Positions 44,343 to 53,264 of a stretch of 64,000 bases of DNA are shown here, in pieces. The position numbers were made by a program, and so were the translations under genes. This DNA is from an uncultured Legionellales bacterium (GTDB taxonomy: Bacteria > Pseudomonadota > Gammaproteobacteria > UBA1113). The notes beneath the pieces were generated by a model, which saw nothing but the letters and a program-made list of their open reading frames with translations, made no database searches and was not told where the DNA came from. The stretch is taken from NCBI GenBank assembly GCA_945957175.1, contig CAMFJL010000002.1, positions 1 through 64,000 on the forward strand, written 5' to 3'. Numbering within the stretch: position 1 is the first letter of the stretch; each line of letters begins with the position of its first letter.

Positions 44343-47174
44343 TCAAGTCTTTGACATTGTTTTTGATGATGTCGATTCTGATAACTTGCGAACTACCTCA
44401 CAAAACGCATTAGTCTGACTCTCGACATTTTTCGAAGATGCTACTTCTTTCATACCCTCATAAAATGCCTTGTTAACATCTGATCGAAAAACACCTTCTG
44501 TCATGAAGCCCAGTTTTGCTCCCAACGACTGCTTTCCTGTATACATGTTTACATACTCAATAATTTGTAAGAGTATTGGATATGCATTAACATCATTAAT
44601 AGTCTGTTGTTTTTTCAATATACCCAGTATCACTGACAATCCCGTACCTATTGTGTGATTTGCTTTCATGCCTTGCAACTGCCGATAGAACCCTTGAAGT
44701 GCATTGACAAGCGGGTCTGTCTCAGTTTGTGCTGTAGAACTTGAACTGCTTGATGAGGCACTTGAACTACTTGATGCACTTGATATAGCCGCTTGTGTAT
44801 CTGTCTCAGTTTGTGCTGCAGAGCTTGAACTGCTTGATGGAGCACTTGAACTACTTGATGCACTCGATGTAGCCGCTTGTGTATCTGTTAAAGCTTCTAC
44901 TAACGCATGGTTATTACCCTGATGTCCACTGATGGCAGCAGCCCAATCTTTCGCTGTTTCGCCACGAGTATCTTTCGCCAATTTATCAGCACCCTGTTGA
45001 ACGAGAAATAACACACAGTCTAAATGCCCAGCGCCAGCAGCATAATGCAACGGATGAGCACGACTGCCATCACGTACATCTACCTTTTCACCTAAGCCAA
45101 TCAGTGTCTTAAGAACAGCGACATGCCCCGCACCAGCAGCAATATGCATCGCGGTTTGACCTCGTCGTCCCGTTTGCTCTTTCGTTGCGCCATGCGTAAT
45201 GAGCCAGCTAACTACGTCTGCATGTCCATGCTCAGCCGCTAGATGCAATGGACTTGCTTCAAAGTTGTTTAGCTTGTTTATACCAGCCCCTTTACTTAAA
45301 AGGAGAGCCATCATGTTGATATCCCCTTTTCTGGCGGCTACATGGAACGCCGTCTCTTGGTATACCTTTCGTCGCCCACTCATGGCATGCATGGCATCTA
45401 TCAGCGCGGGTATTTGTTCAAGAAGCTTTTCAACCGCTTCTTTATTTGCTTGTTCAACGGCAGTAAAGAATCTAAGGATCTCTGCTTCTGATGGCTGTCT
45501 AGTGCTATCTGCATTTGAGGTAGAACTGCTACTTGACGAACTCGGTGAAGCACTTGAACTACTTGAGACACTTGATGCTGAAGCCGCAACAGGTTTATCC
45601 ACCACCGACGGAGTCACCTCATTTGTGCTTGAATCAGCACTGCTGCTTGATGTACTCACTGAAGCAGCGGTTAAATCCACTGACTTGTCTGATGGCTGTC
45701 TAGTGCTATCTGCATCTGAGATAGAACTGCTACTCGACGAACTCGGTGAAGCACTTGAACTACTTGAGACACTTGATGCTGAAGCCGCAACAGGTTTATC
45801 CACCACCGACGGAGTCACCTCATTTGTGCTTGAATCAGCACTGCTGCTTGATGTACTCACTGAAGCAGCGGTTAAATCCACTGGCGTGGATGGGCTTGAC
45901 ACTGAACTTGAACTACTTGATGTAGCACTGCTGCTTGATACAGTGCTCTTACTCAAAAAAGCGACAACAGCGTCATCAAATGCTTTAATAACATAAGGCC
46001 ACGCGGCTCCCCAGTGAGCCAAAGCTGATGGTGTGTATCCCATCTTGTTTGGTATATCTATCCGAGCACCTGCTTCTATCAATAATTCAACCGCTGTAGG
46101 ATGATTGTACTGAATAGCCAGGTGCAACGGAGTATTACCATCTTCATCTTGTTGATTTAGATCAACTTTTTTTCCATCAATTAATGATTTAATGATGGTG
46201 GAGCCTGCATCATACCAAATAGCCACATGCAACGGGGTACCTATAGCTGAAGGAAAATTTATATTCGCGCCTTTCGTGAAACAGGCATTAACGACCTCAG
46301 ACCGGTTAGGAACGAGAAACATAATCGCCCGAATGAGATCCTGATTTGCTTGCTCTTTGGGTGAAGAAAGGGGTGATTGAAGGTATGCATATATGCGAAG
46401 ATAAGCGACAATATTTGGAAAGCACATCTCAGCATTATCGTGGAGAGCACGATTCAACATGCGCCGTGCTGCAACCACCGCCGCGCCTTGTTCTGAGTCC
46501 AACCGTCTTGCCTGATCTTGCGTCAATTCACCTTTCTTTACTCGCTCTGAATTCAACTGCCGTGCCCGAGCTGCCGCTATCTCCACTTTCCGAACGACAT
46601 TCCTTGCCTCTGCCTGTACTTGAGCTAAATCCAACGGACTTTGCCCCTGTTTATTTTGTACATCTACCTTGGCACTGATAGCTACGGCACTGATAGCTGC
46701 CTCAGCACTGACCGCTACCTTAGCACCAAGAGCAAGAAGCGCTTTCACTGTGTCCCTTCGTCCATTAGCGGCAGCCAGATGTAATGCTGTGTTACCAGTA
46801 GTCTCATCTGGCGCATCCCGATCAGCGCCCGCCTCTATGAACTTATTAACGAATACTGTTATCCCTTTAGCTGCGGCCCAACGTAACAAAATTTCGTTGA
46901 CACGCTTATCCTCAGCTTTGCTAAAAAAGTCTATAAGTTGCCGAAGTGTTGGCACTTGCGGAGGTCGGGTTTTAAATTGGTAGGTATCGTTACTTGAATA
47001 AGACCAGTGCAAGAATTTCTCGATCTGACGTGCGTTTAGCGCCGTTACGCTAGCCCCACCTTGAAGATATTCTACAGCATCTTCAAACCGTTCACCGTCC
47101 AGAGCACTAATAAGACTTACATTAAGACTTACATTAAGACTTACATTAAGACTTACATCAGATGAATTTGGCAT
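44343..47174 (-). CDS. Large ankyrin-repeat protein with poly-Ser linkers, candidate effector
   Basis: A 943-aa protein built of three ankyrin blocks (about residues 125-205, 305-400 and 585-745; examples GNTALHLAAANGRRDTVKAL, GNTPLHLAIQYNHPTAVELL and ASPLHLAAEHGHADVVSWL) joined by Ser-rich, low-complexity linkers (about 415-570 and 765-825). The last 115 residues are free of repeats and may carry a secretion signal. It starts with four copies of a four-residue unit (SLNV). There is no signal peptide or membrane segment. Three in-frame DNA repeat arrays (12, 84 and 193 bp) account for the linkers and the N-terminus. By analogy to Legionella/Coxiella/Rickettsia ankyrin proteins it could be a host-targeted effector, but partners and function are unknown. 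Confidence 0.85.
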   Translation of the reverse strand: MPNSSDVSLNVSLNVSLNVSLISALDGERFEDAVEYLQGGASVTALNARQIEKFLHWSYSSNDTYQFKTRPPQVPTLRQLIDFFSKAEDKRVNEILLRWAAAKGITVFVNKFIEAGADRDAPDETTGNTALHLAAANGRRDTVKALLALGAKVAVSAEAAISAVAISAKVDVQNKQGQSPLDLAQVQAEARNVVRKVEIAAARARQLNSERVKKGELTQDQARRLDSEQGAAVVAARRMLNRALHDNAEMCFPNIVAYLRIYAYLQSPLSSPKEQANQDLIRAIMFLVPNRSEVVNACFTKGANINFPSAIGTPLHVAIWYDAGSTIIKSLIDGKKVDLNQQDEDGNTPLHLAIQYNHPTAVELLIEAGARIDIPNKMGYTPSALAHWGAAWPYVIKAFDDAVVAFLSKSTVSSSSATSSSSSSVSSPSTPVDLTAASVSTSSSSADSSTNEVTPSVVDKPVAASASSVSSSSSASPSSSSSSSISDADSTRQPSDKSVDLTAASVSTSSSSADSSTNEVTPSVVDKPVAASASSVSSSSSASPSSSSSSSTSNADSTRQPSEAEILRFFTAVEQANKEAVEKLLEQIPALIDAMHAMSGRRKVYQETAFHVAARKGDINMMALLLSKGAGINKLNNFEASPLHLAAEHGHADVVSWLITHGATKEQTGRRGQTAMHIAAGAGHVAVLKTLIGLGEKVDVRDGSRAHPLHYAAGAGHLDCVLFLVQQGADKLAKDTRGETAKDWAAAISGHQGNNHALVEALTDTQAATSSASSSSSAPSSSSSSAAQTETDTQAAISSASSSSSASSSSSSSTAQTETDPLVNALQGFYRQLQGMKANHTIGTGLSVILGILKKQQTINDVNAYPILLQIIEYVNMYTGKQSLGAKLGFMTEGVFRSDVNKAFYEGMKEVASSKNVESQTNAFCEVVRKLSESTSSKTMSKT
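44716..44883 (-). repeat. 84-bp tandem repeat, two copies
   Basis: Copies 44716-44799 and 44800-44883, with a third start at 44884. Each encodes 28 residues of Ser/Thr/Gln/Ala linker (TQAA, SSASSSSS) in the large ankyrin protein. Confidence 0.85.
45490..45883 (-). repeat. 193-bp direct repeat, two copies
   Basis: Copies 45490-45682 and 45691-45883, offset 201 bp (67 codons), nearly identical. They encode the Ser-rich linker including VDLTAASVST and VVDKPVAASASS twice. High identity indicates recent duplication in frame. Confidence 0.88.
47111..47158 (-). repeat. 12-bp tandem repeat, four copies
   Basis: TAAGACTTACAT repeated four times exactly, encoding the repeating unit NVSL near the N-terminus of the large ankyrin protein. 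A change in copy number would keep the frame. Confidence 0.95.
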
Positions 47175-47600
47175 GGTTATTTCCTCAATTTAAAATATTT
47201 TAATCACTTGGTTAATGTTGTAACACTGCTGTAGCTAGCGCGATATCCGCACATTTAATATGAGTGTATCAAGTGAAGCTTAAGGAAATATGAGCTGTAA
47301 AAAATTAAACGCGATGAATCTTAGTATGAAATAATGTTGTCTAGACACCTATCTTCAAAATGCTCAAACCCGTTTTTACTTGCTTAACTGACATTTTAGC
47401 GTTAACAGTTGGCATGTTGGGATTTAAGGAAAACTTGTGCGCTACTAGACGAGATCGTTGACATTATCTTGCCTGCGGATCGCATCTTTCATACATCTGC
47501 GATTTTCTCGCGTGTTGAACGAGCACAGATATAGATGCAGGTATTCCTACCTGCGATTTTGTTGTCTTGGGACAAGGACATAGCGCGCGTTAATTAATGC
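47175..47600. other. 426-bp stretch without a gene
   Basis: Lies between the divergent large ankyrin gene and tRNA-Thr. No credible open frame on either strand; only short imperfect inverted repeats are seen (TGCAGGTATTCCTACCTGCG near 47536). It probably holds the ankyrin gene promoter, which I could not place. Confidence 0.4.
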
Positions 47601-47629
47601 TTGCTATGCTATACGTTTATCGCTAGAAT
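47601..47629 (+). promoter_or_regulatory. Candidate promoter for tRNA-Thr
   Basis: TTGCTA (47601-47606) and TAGAAT (47624-47629) are 17 bp apart and end 10 bases before the mature tRNA. The -10 box matches at five of six positions. Confidence 0.5.
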
Positions 47630-47639
47630 AGCGGCCTAT

Positions 47640-47715
47640 GCTGGTGTAGCTCAGTTGGTAGAGCAGCTGATTTGTAATCAGCCGGTCGTAGGTTCGACTC
47701 CTATCACCAGCTCCA
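47640..47715 (+). tRNA. tRNA-Thr (anticodon TGT)
   Basis: A 76-nt cloverleaf can be drawn by hand: acceptor GCTGGTG/CACCAGC, D arm GCTC-AGTTGGTA-GAGC, anticodon stem GCTGA/TCAGC with loop TTTGTAA (anticodon TGT, reads ACA/ACG and other ACN), T arm with GTTCGACT, discriminator T and an encoded CCA. In many gammaproteobacteria this tRNA is clustered with tRNA-Tyr and tRNA-Gly before tufB; here it stands alone. Confidence 0.97.
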
Positions 47716-47908
47716 ATCAGACGCCAATAAAATCAGTACCTTATAATAAAATCCAAATTGCCGAAAAACCTTAAGAACTTGCTAGATCAAGCGTTAGTCG
47801 CGCAGGACCCTTCTGTAAACATACCCCGAACAAGCACAAGCACTGTCTTTGAATAGCTCATACCCCCTAAATTGGATAGGGCTATTTCGTATTCTCATTA
47901 GTATTAAC

Positions 47909-49423
47909 CTAATACGACCCATGCCCTGTCGTACGTAACCGATGACTAACACTTTGCAATAAACCCGCAACAATCACCAAACTTATCGCCAACCCAACAA
48001 ATAAATGCCAATAACTTCCTAATGTCGGGATAGGCGCTAGCAGGCTTTGATACCACTTATTGATAAATCCACTGAGATAGCCCGCAATGGCAACAAACAA
48101 GTAGCAAAAGCCCATCATGAAACCTCTGAAACCCGCAGGCGTTAGCTGACTAGTCAGTGCGAGCAAACCTGGAAAAATGACCAATTCCCCCGCACCCAAA
48201 AATAAGTTACCAATGACGATCCATGCTAGTACCGGGGCAAAATGAGTGACCTGATGGCTAACTAACACCATCATGGTAAAAGCTACAAATGCAAAGACAC
48301 CAAACCATAAACCAAGGGTCATTTTTCCTGTTGTACTGACCTCTTTATTCTGTTTCTTGAATTGATACCATACGTATGCAAGCACCGGCGCCATGGCAAT
48401 CACAGCGAAAGGGTAAAGCGAGCTAAAAATAAGCTCAGGAATCTTGTGCCCCCATAAAATTGGCTGGGTAAATGTCGAGATAAAGACGTTAATGGAACTA
48501 GTTACTTGAAGGCTCGCAATAAAAAAGCACATGCCAAAGCTATATAGGATCACCAATGTAGTGAGATTCTTTTTAACATCTATCGTATACCGAGCTGCGA
48601 GGTGTATACCATACCCAATAATACCTACCAATAATATTGATAGGCCCCAGCCCACAAGATTTGGATGTATAAGTCCTAAAAAAATCAGCCACAAAGCAGC
48701 AACCAATAATGGTATGGCTTTCAACAATAGGGTATTGAAAGTCAATGATTTATGGGAAGTTATCTGCTTATGATGCACAAGTAGAACAATAGTATTGATG
48801 ACTAATAAGATACCACTCATTAAAAAACCTATATGCCAATCATTGTTTGCGACAAAAATTGCATAAACAATACCACCTAATGTTGCCCCAACATTCATGC
48901 TTAAATAAAGAAAGGTAAAACCGCGTTCACGAATATTGTGTTTAGCATCATGGTGTAAATCACCTACAAACGCGGCGGCATTGCTCTTATAACAACCTGA
49001 GCCTGTGAGAATGCTAGCTAATCCGGCATAGAAACAAACACCTATGTGTAGTGCCAGAAGAAAATTACCCATAATCAATAAAAACAGGCCTAAAAATATA
49101 GTGGTCTTAACACCTAAAAACCTATCGCCTAATAACCCGCCAAATACAGGTAAGCCAAAGGCCAGTGCAGCATAAGTACCATAAAGCGCATAACTTTGGC
49201 CAGATGAAAGCCGAAGAAATTTTTCTACATAGAAAATCAAAATCGTCAGTGCACCGTAGAAGCTAAAGCGCTCGAGTAAAGAGCCACTTGCTATAAAATA
49301 GAGCATCCGTTGGTTACTTTGGTGATTAACATTGTTCGTCATCATTGACCCAGTACGATATTGTTCATTAATAACACTATCCATTTTATGTATAGTATGA
49401 CATGATAGCCTGGAGTGCTTCAT
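47909..49423 (-). CDS. POT/PTR-family proton-dependent peptide transporter
   Basis: A 504-aa inner-membrane carrier that imports di- or tripeptides with protons. It has the family motifs LLERFSFYGALTIL (residues about 51-64) and FGLPVFGGLLGDRFLG, followed by about a dozen hydrophobic segments, and GFTFLYLSMNVGATLGG of the PTR2 signature. The first 27 residues are weakly supported: an internal start at 49345 (MMTNNVNHQ) has a GGGT site and gives 478 aa, closer to the family N-terminus. Peptide import fits an amino-acid-fed intracellular lifestyle. Confidence 0.9.
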   Translation of the reverse strand: MKHSRLSCHTIHKMDSVINEQYRTGSMMTNNVNHQSNQRMLYFIASGSLLERFSFYGALTILIFYVEKFLRLSSGQSYALYGTYAALAFGLPVFGGLLGDRFLGVKTTIFLGLFLLIMGNFLLALHIGVCFYAGLASILTGSGCYKSNAAAFVGDLHHDAKHNIRERGFTFLYLSMNVGATLGGIVYAIFVANNDWHIGFLMSGILLVINTIVLLVHHKQITSHKSLTFNTLLLKAIPLLVAALWLIFLGLIHPNLVGWGLSILLVGIIGYGIHLAARYTIDVKKNLTTLVILYSFGMCFFIASLQVTSSINVFISTFTQPILWGHKIPELIFSSLYPFAVIAMAPVLAYVWYQFKKQNKEVSTTGKMTLGLWFGVFAFVAFTMMVLVSHQVTHFAPVLAWIVIGNLFLGAGELVIFPGLLALTSQLTPAGFRGFMMGFCYLFVAIAGYLSGFINKWYQSLLAPIPTLGSYWHLFVGLAISLVIVAGLLQSVSHRLRTTGHGSY

Positions 49424-49524
49424 CTAGCAAATGCGCTACACTTATGATCACCTTCTATAAAACGGTGATTTGCCTAAAATCGAGTTATACTAAATGGTAT
49501 GTTATTGAGAGACACTGAGCACTG

Positions 49525-50856
49525 ATGGATAGAACCCGCCAACCGACACTCGATGCGTTGACTTGGAGCCAGGCGCGCGAATTGCTTGTGCCACATACAC
49601 CCGACTTGGTGGATATTATTGATGCCATATCTCCCGATGATAGTCATCTGCTTTATAGAATTTATTATCCTTTTGGAAGCAAAATTCTTGAGGATGGCGT
49701 ATTTTGTCTGCCCTCCAATGGACAGCTATATCCACTACATCATCCTATGATACCTAATGAGCTAAAACGACAGCTTGGCTATAATTTTGATGCCAATCCA
49801 GTGAGTATGTTACTCAATCACTCGGCCGAGCTCTACGTAGAAATAAATGATAGAATTATTCCGTATAGCCTGGTAACTCCAGGACACATATTTGGGTTGT
49901 GGAAAATTTTTGACGAACCTATTTCTCACTGTCCTCCAACGTTTTGCTGGCAAATGACGGCAGGTGCTAGATCGCTTTTTATGGTTCCAAAAATTTCAGA
50001 GACGGCTGGCCATAGCCGGTTAGTGAAGCGTTATGGTTTAAGAGCAGACAAACCACAACATTTATATGAGCACTGGCCCATATTTCGAGAATTAGTTAAT
50101 TCCCCAGAATTCCCTATTGCCTGGGGGACAGATATGCTTTGTTTCAACCAGACTTGGTTTAAGAATCTGACAGACCCCGCGTGGATTTTTTTCAGAGATT
50201 ATCTCATGCGTAAAGCATGGAGAAGCAGTGAGTTTTGGCGTAATCAATATATTTGGAATGCAGTTTTTACCCTTATAAAGAATAAGCGTAGCATTAAGGC
50301 ATCCGCTCATATTATTGATCATGTCAAGCATATACTTAGTGTCGCTGTCGGTGGTTTACCTGGTTTTGCACCCGCAATAAACGATTGTGCAGCACCCATT
50401 TCTCAACTTCAAGATATATACCTTAATATTTATGAGTTAAAAAACCATTTACCTATTATCGTTCACCCCCACTCTTTTGATTTAAATGAAGACCGTCCTG
50501 TTTATTTACCAATACAATTCTCGACTGCGCTAGAATTATCACCCAAAGCTAATGACAAAACAACAGCGATTGCAGACTCCTATGTTATTCAATCAGTACT
50601 TACTAAATATTTGGAAGAGATTGAGTTTGATAGAAAATTTGATATGTCAAAAACACCACTTGCAAGGCTACCGCAGACTGTGAAGTTCAATTTCTTGCAT
50701 AATGACTGTGTAGACTACACAACCATCACTCAAAGTTCAATGATCCCCATTGAAGATAAAAACTTTAATCAGATTATAAGTGATACTAGCCTAAAGCGTG
50801 ACTTCCCTTCAGCTGGACATTTTGTTAGAAGTTGCGTTAGGATAATGAAAAAATAG
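49525..50856 (+). CDS. Conserved-looking protein of unknown function
   Basis: A 443-aa soluble protein I do not recognise. No signal peptide, transmembrane segment or repeat is visible. It is aromatic-rich (Trp/Phe/Tyr) with segments such as FCWQMTAGARSLFMVPKISE, KRYGLRADKPQHLYEHWPIF and WIFFRDYLMRKAWRSSEFWR. A C-terminal Asp/Lys-rich part includes FLHNDCVDYTTIT. Start context is weak. It is convergent with the methyltransferase gene, with only 1 bp between stops. The AT-rich coding style and lack of known domains resemble accessory genes of Legionellales; an effector role is possible but unsupported. Confidence 0.65.
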   Translation: MDRTRQPTLDALTWSQARELLVPHTPDLVDIIDAISPDDSHLLYRIYYPFGSKILEDGVFCLPSNGQLYPLHHPMIPNELKRQLGYNFDANPVSMLLNHSAELYVEINDRIIPYSLVTPGHIFGLWKIFDEPISHCPPTFCWQMTAGARSLFMVPKISETAGHSRLVKRYGLRADKPQHLYEHWPIFRELVNSPEFPIAWGTDMLCFNQTWFKNLTDPAWIFFRDYLMRKAWRSSEFWRNQYIWNAVFTLIKNKRSIKASAHIIDHVKHILSVAVGGLPGFAPAINDCAAPISQLQDIYLNIYELKNHLPIIVHPHSFDLNEDRPVYLPIQFSTALELSPKANDKTTAIADSYVIQSVLTKYLEEIEFDRKFDMSKTPLARLPQTVKFNFLHNDCVDYTTITQSSMIPIEDKNFNQIISDTSLKRDFPSAGHFVRSCVRIMKK

Positions 50857-50857
50857 T

Positions 50858-51514
50858 TTATTTATATATTATATGTAAAAGACGCTCTCTACCCGTTGCT
50901 GTTGTGTAATGGACGTGCTCTATTTTTCTAAGTTTTAAAGCTTTTGAGTAGTCATCTATTTCCTCTTCGGATGGAATATATCCTTTTGCAATATGTCCAT
51001 GAGTTTCAACTATGTAATGCTGATGATCTGACATAGTAGCATTTATTGGCTTGATTGAATGAAGCAATGTGTCCATAATAAAAATACCATTTTCATTTAC
51101 CATTTCAAATATTTTTTTAAAGATATGTGCTTGCTCTTCTCTTGAAAAATCTGATACTCCAGACCACATCCATATAGCAACTTGAAATTTTTCAAATGAA
51201 TTAAATGATTGTATATCAGATTCATAAACCTTTACCTTATCTTTGAATTTATTACGTAGCTCTTTGCAATATCTTGCACTTCTTTCTAAAGCATAAAGTT
51301 GCCCTTGATAATTTTTTTCAATGAGATAATCTAACACTCGCCCATAACCAGCGCCAATATCTATAATGGATTTTGCATCTAGCAATAGGTGACTAATTAG
51401 CGCAACATCGCAGTGCTTATCAAAGCCCGCAATCGTTGCGTAGCCTTTCAATACATCAAGTATCTCATCCGATTCATAAAAAGCAATATTGTCTTCATTG
51501 GTCCAGCCATCCAT
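50858..51514 (-). CDS. Class I SAM-dependent methyltransferase
   Basis: A 218-aa protein with motif I SIIDIGAGYGRVLDYL (residues 49-64), motif II acid in LYALERS and motif IV-like VAIWMWSGVSDF. The substrate is unknown. The sequence is noticeably AT-rich and Lys/Glu/Ile-rich compared with neighbouring housekeeping genes, suggesting acquisition. It is followed upstream (51515-51774) by 260 bp of AT-rich sequence with no gene. Confidence 0.85.
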   Translation of the reverse strand: MDGWTNEDNIAFYESDEILDVLKGYATIAGFDKHCDVALISHLLLDAKSIIDIGAGYGRVLDYLIEKNYQGQLYALERSARYCKELRNKFKDKVKVYESDIQSFNSFEKFQVAIWMWSGVSDFSREEQAHIFKKIFEMVNENGIFIMDTLLHSIKPINATMSDHQHYIVETHGHIAKGYIPSEEEIDDYSKALKLRKIEHVHYTTATGRERLLHIIYK

Positions 51515-51774
51515 CTCAGCTTGTCCTTGGGTTATTGGAAAAATTAGTATGCATTAATTAAATATTATCTATTTTTATTTTTGTTGAAATAAAGAAGCTC
51601 GCATTTTAGCTATTTAAGCAAAAAATTACTAGCCAGCTCTACATAGATAAATTTTATATACCACATTTTAGTACCTTATTTCGGGTAGCAAATTAGGCAC
51701 CTTTTTCGGCCCTGATATCTTTTTAATCTATGTGTTTTAATGTAAAGACAGCAAAGGAGTCAAGGAGACAAATC

Positions 51775-52314
51775 ATGCAGTATGAACATTTCATCAGGGT
51801 AATAGAGAGCTATCAAACAGAACATGTCCAAGCCATCGCCTTTCCAGGTAGTTGTGCCCCAGAACAAGTACCACCTGAGTTTGCCGTACTTTTCGCCGAT
51901 ATCGTTATCGCGTTAGAACAACAACATCACTTACTATGTCAATCCGATGAAGTTATTGCCATTTTTGGCATACAGGCTGGGCCTGCATTGCTGAAATCTA
52001 GCCAGCCTGTACGCTTAAACCGTATTATCTGCGACGGTAACCCAACCTACCATCTTTGTTTAGTCTTACAATATCTTGTTACCAAACCCAGCCAATTAGC
52101 TGGATTACCGTCCTGGCAGGGCTCGCACAACATAGTCCTAGATTTTACTACGGGACACATCATGGATCCTGCTTACTATGTTGCATTAGTGCAACAACAA
52201 CTACCACAGCATGGCTTGCTATTAGGCCAAATGAATCAACAACGTTTAACAAAAGTATGGGAGAGACTTAATCAAATGCATTTCAAACAGGCGCTAAAAC
52301 GTCATTATCAATAA
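51775..52314 (+). CDS. Unknown 180-aa protein paired with a CheY-like receiver
   Basis: Not recognised. The ATG at 51775 was chosen over one 15 codons upstream because of a strong AAGGAG ribosome-binding site 7 bases before it. The protein is Gln/His/Leu-rich, soluble, and shows alternating hydrophobic strands and helices (ALEQQHHLLCQSDEVIAIFG, NPTYHLCLVLQYLVTKPS). It is 29 bp upstream of a single-domain response regulator on the same strand, so the two are likely one operon, and the protein could be its partner or output. Confidence 0.7.
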   Translation: MQYEHFIRVIESYQTEHVQAIAFPGSCAPEQVPPEFAVLFADIVIALEQQHHLLCQSDEVIAIFGIQAGPALLKSSQPVRLNRIICDGNPTYHLCLVLQYLVTKPSQLAGLPSWQGSHNIVLDFTTGHIMDPAYYVALVQQQLPQHGLLLGQMNQQRLTKVWERLNQMHFKQALKRHYQ

Positions 52315-52343
52315 ATCATTTATGTTATGAACGGAGTTCTCTT

Positions 52344-52724
52344 ATGGACAAAAATAATCGTATTAAAGTACTTATCGCTGACGACGATATGATCATTCAA
52401 ATAGCTCACCGCATGGCACTTGAAGCCACGGGCCGATGTGAGGTTATTATCGCGAACGACGGTGCTGAAGCTATTCGCAAAGCACAAGAAGGCGTCGACC
52501 TTATCTTAATGGACTTCAATATGCCAATTATGGACGGTATTGAGGCTACAATACAAATTCGTGCTATCGCTGAACTTCATGGCCTACCCATTATCGGAGT
52601 GACCAGCAACACCAATGAACAGATTCATCAGAGTGCTAAGACAGCGGGCATGAATGCTGTCGTGGTAAAACCCCTATTAAAAAATAAGCTTGAGCAAATC
52701 TTAGCTGAGTTTGTTGATAAATGA
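52344..52724 (+). CDS. Single-domain response regulator (CheY-like)
   Basis: A 126-aa receiver domain with no output domain. The acidic pocket is IADDDM (D13-D15), the phospho-acceptor D57 in LILMDFNMPIMDG, the switch Thr T87 in GVTSN and Lys K109 in VVKPL. All phosphorylation residues are present. No kinase gene is nearby; the free-standing receiver-Hpt protein at 24.8 kb is a conceivable but unproven donor. It is preceded by a good GGAG site. Confidence 0.93.
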   Translation: MDKNNRIKVLIADDDMIIQIAHRMALEATGRCEVIIANDGAEAIRKAQEGVDLILMDFNMPIMDGIEATIQIRAIAELHGLPIIGVTSNTNEQIHQSAKTAGMNAVVVKPLLKNKLEQILAEFVDK

Positions 52725-52815
52725 ACTTGCGCTTAAATGGCTAGCCGACAAAGTCAGCGTAGATCCAAGGCAGTATTCGCAGCAACCCGGCTTAACAATG
52801 AAGAGATGCATTATC

Positions 52816-52908
52816 ATGGAAGAATCAACAAACACGCATCAAGACACGACGGTTGATAACCCATTCCATGATTCAGGCTCTAACAACCGCCTTTCACGTA
52901 TGATGTAA
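52816..52908 (+). CDS. Possible 30-aa peptide
   Basis: A short open frame (MEESTNTHQDTTVDNPFHDS...) after the receiver gene. It is polar and acidic, with no clear ribosome-binding site. It is listed because the region is otherwise empty; it may not be translated. Confidence 0.2.
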   Translation: MEESTNTHQDTTVDNPFHDSGSNNRLSRMM

Positions 52909-52932
52909 CAATACAGTGCTCTATATATCGAT

Positions 52933-53026
52933 GGGCACGATACGTCGTGCGCCTGCAATAAAACCAAGCTACACTATACGTAAATAAACCATATCGCACA
53001 CGCAAGGGGCACGGCATGCCGTGTCC
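52933..53026. repeat. Two palindromic repeats, family C
   Basis: GGGCACGA-tacg-TCGTGCGCC (52933-52953) and GGGCACGGCATGCCGTGTCC (53007-53026), both related to 22422-22441. They lie in the 356-bp gap before the ShET2-like gene. The remainder, 53040-53264, is very AT-rich and probably contains its promoter. Confidence 0.55.
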
Positions 53027-53264
53027 TTATAATCAAGGTCTCATTAAACTATCGATTAATACTTGATGCTACAATCGAAATGACACTGGTTGTCGCACTT
53101 CTACAATATCCATATGCCATACAATGATTAATTTATTAAAAAATAATTAACAGTTATGCTATTGTTTCTGTTCATTTACAATACATAAAATATTTAATAA
53201 TAAATTAATATTTATGCTTCATAATATTATTTATAAATAACAACAATAATAAAGAAACATAATT

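Noticed and set aside
44716..45883. Assembly artefact for the tandem repeats in the large ankyrin gene
   Set aside because: Copies differ by several substitutions and keep the frame exactly, which favours real duplications, though long reads would settle it.
45199..45996. 265-codon plus-strand frame opposite the large ankyrin gene
   Set aside because: It mirrors the Ser-rich repeats as Leu/Glu repeats and lacks a ribosome-binding site; the minus-strand ankyrin frame explains the region.
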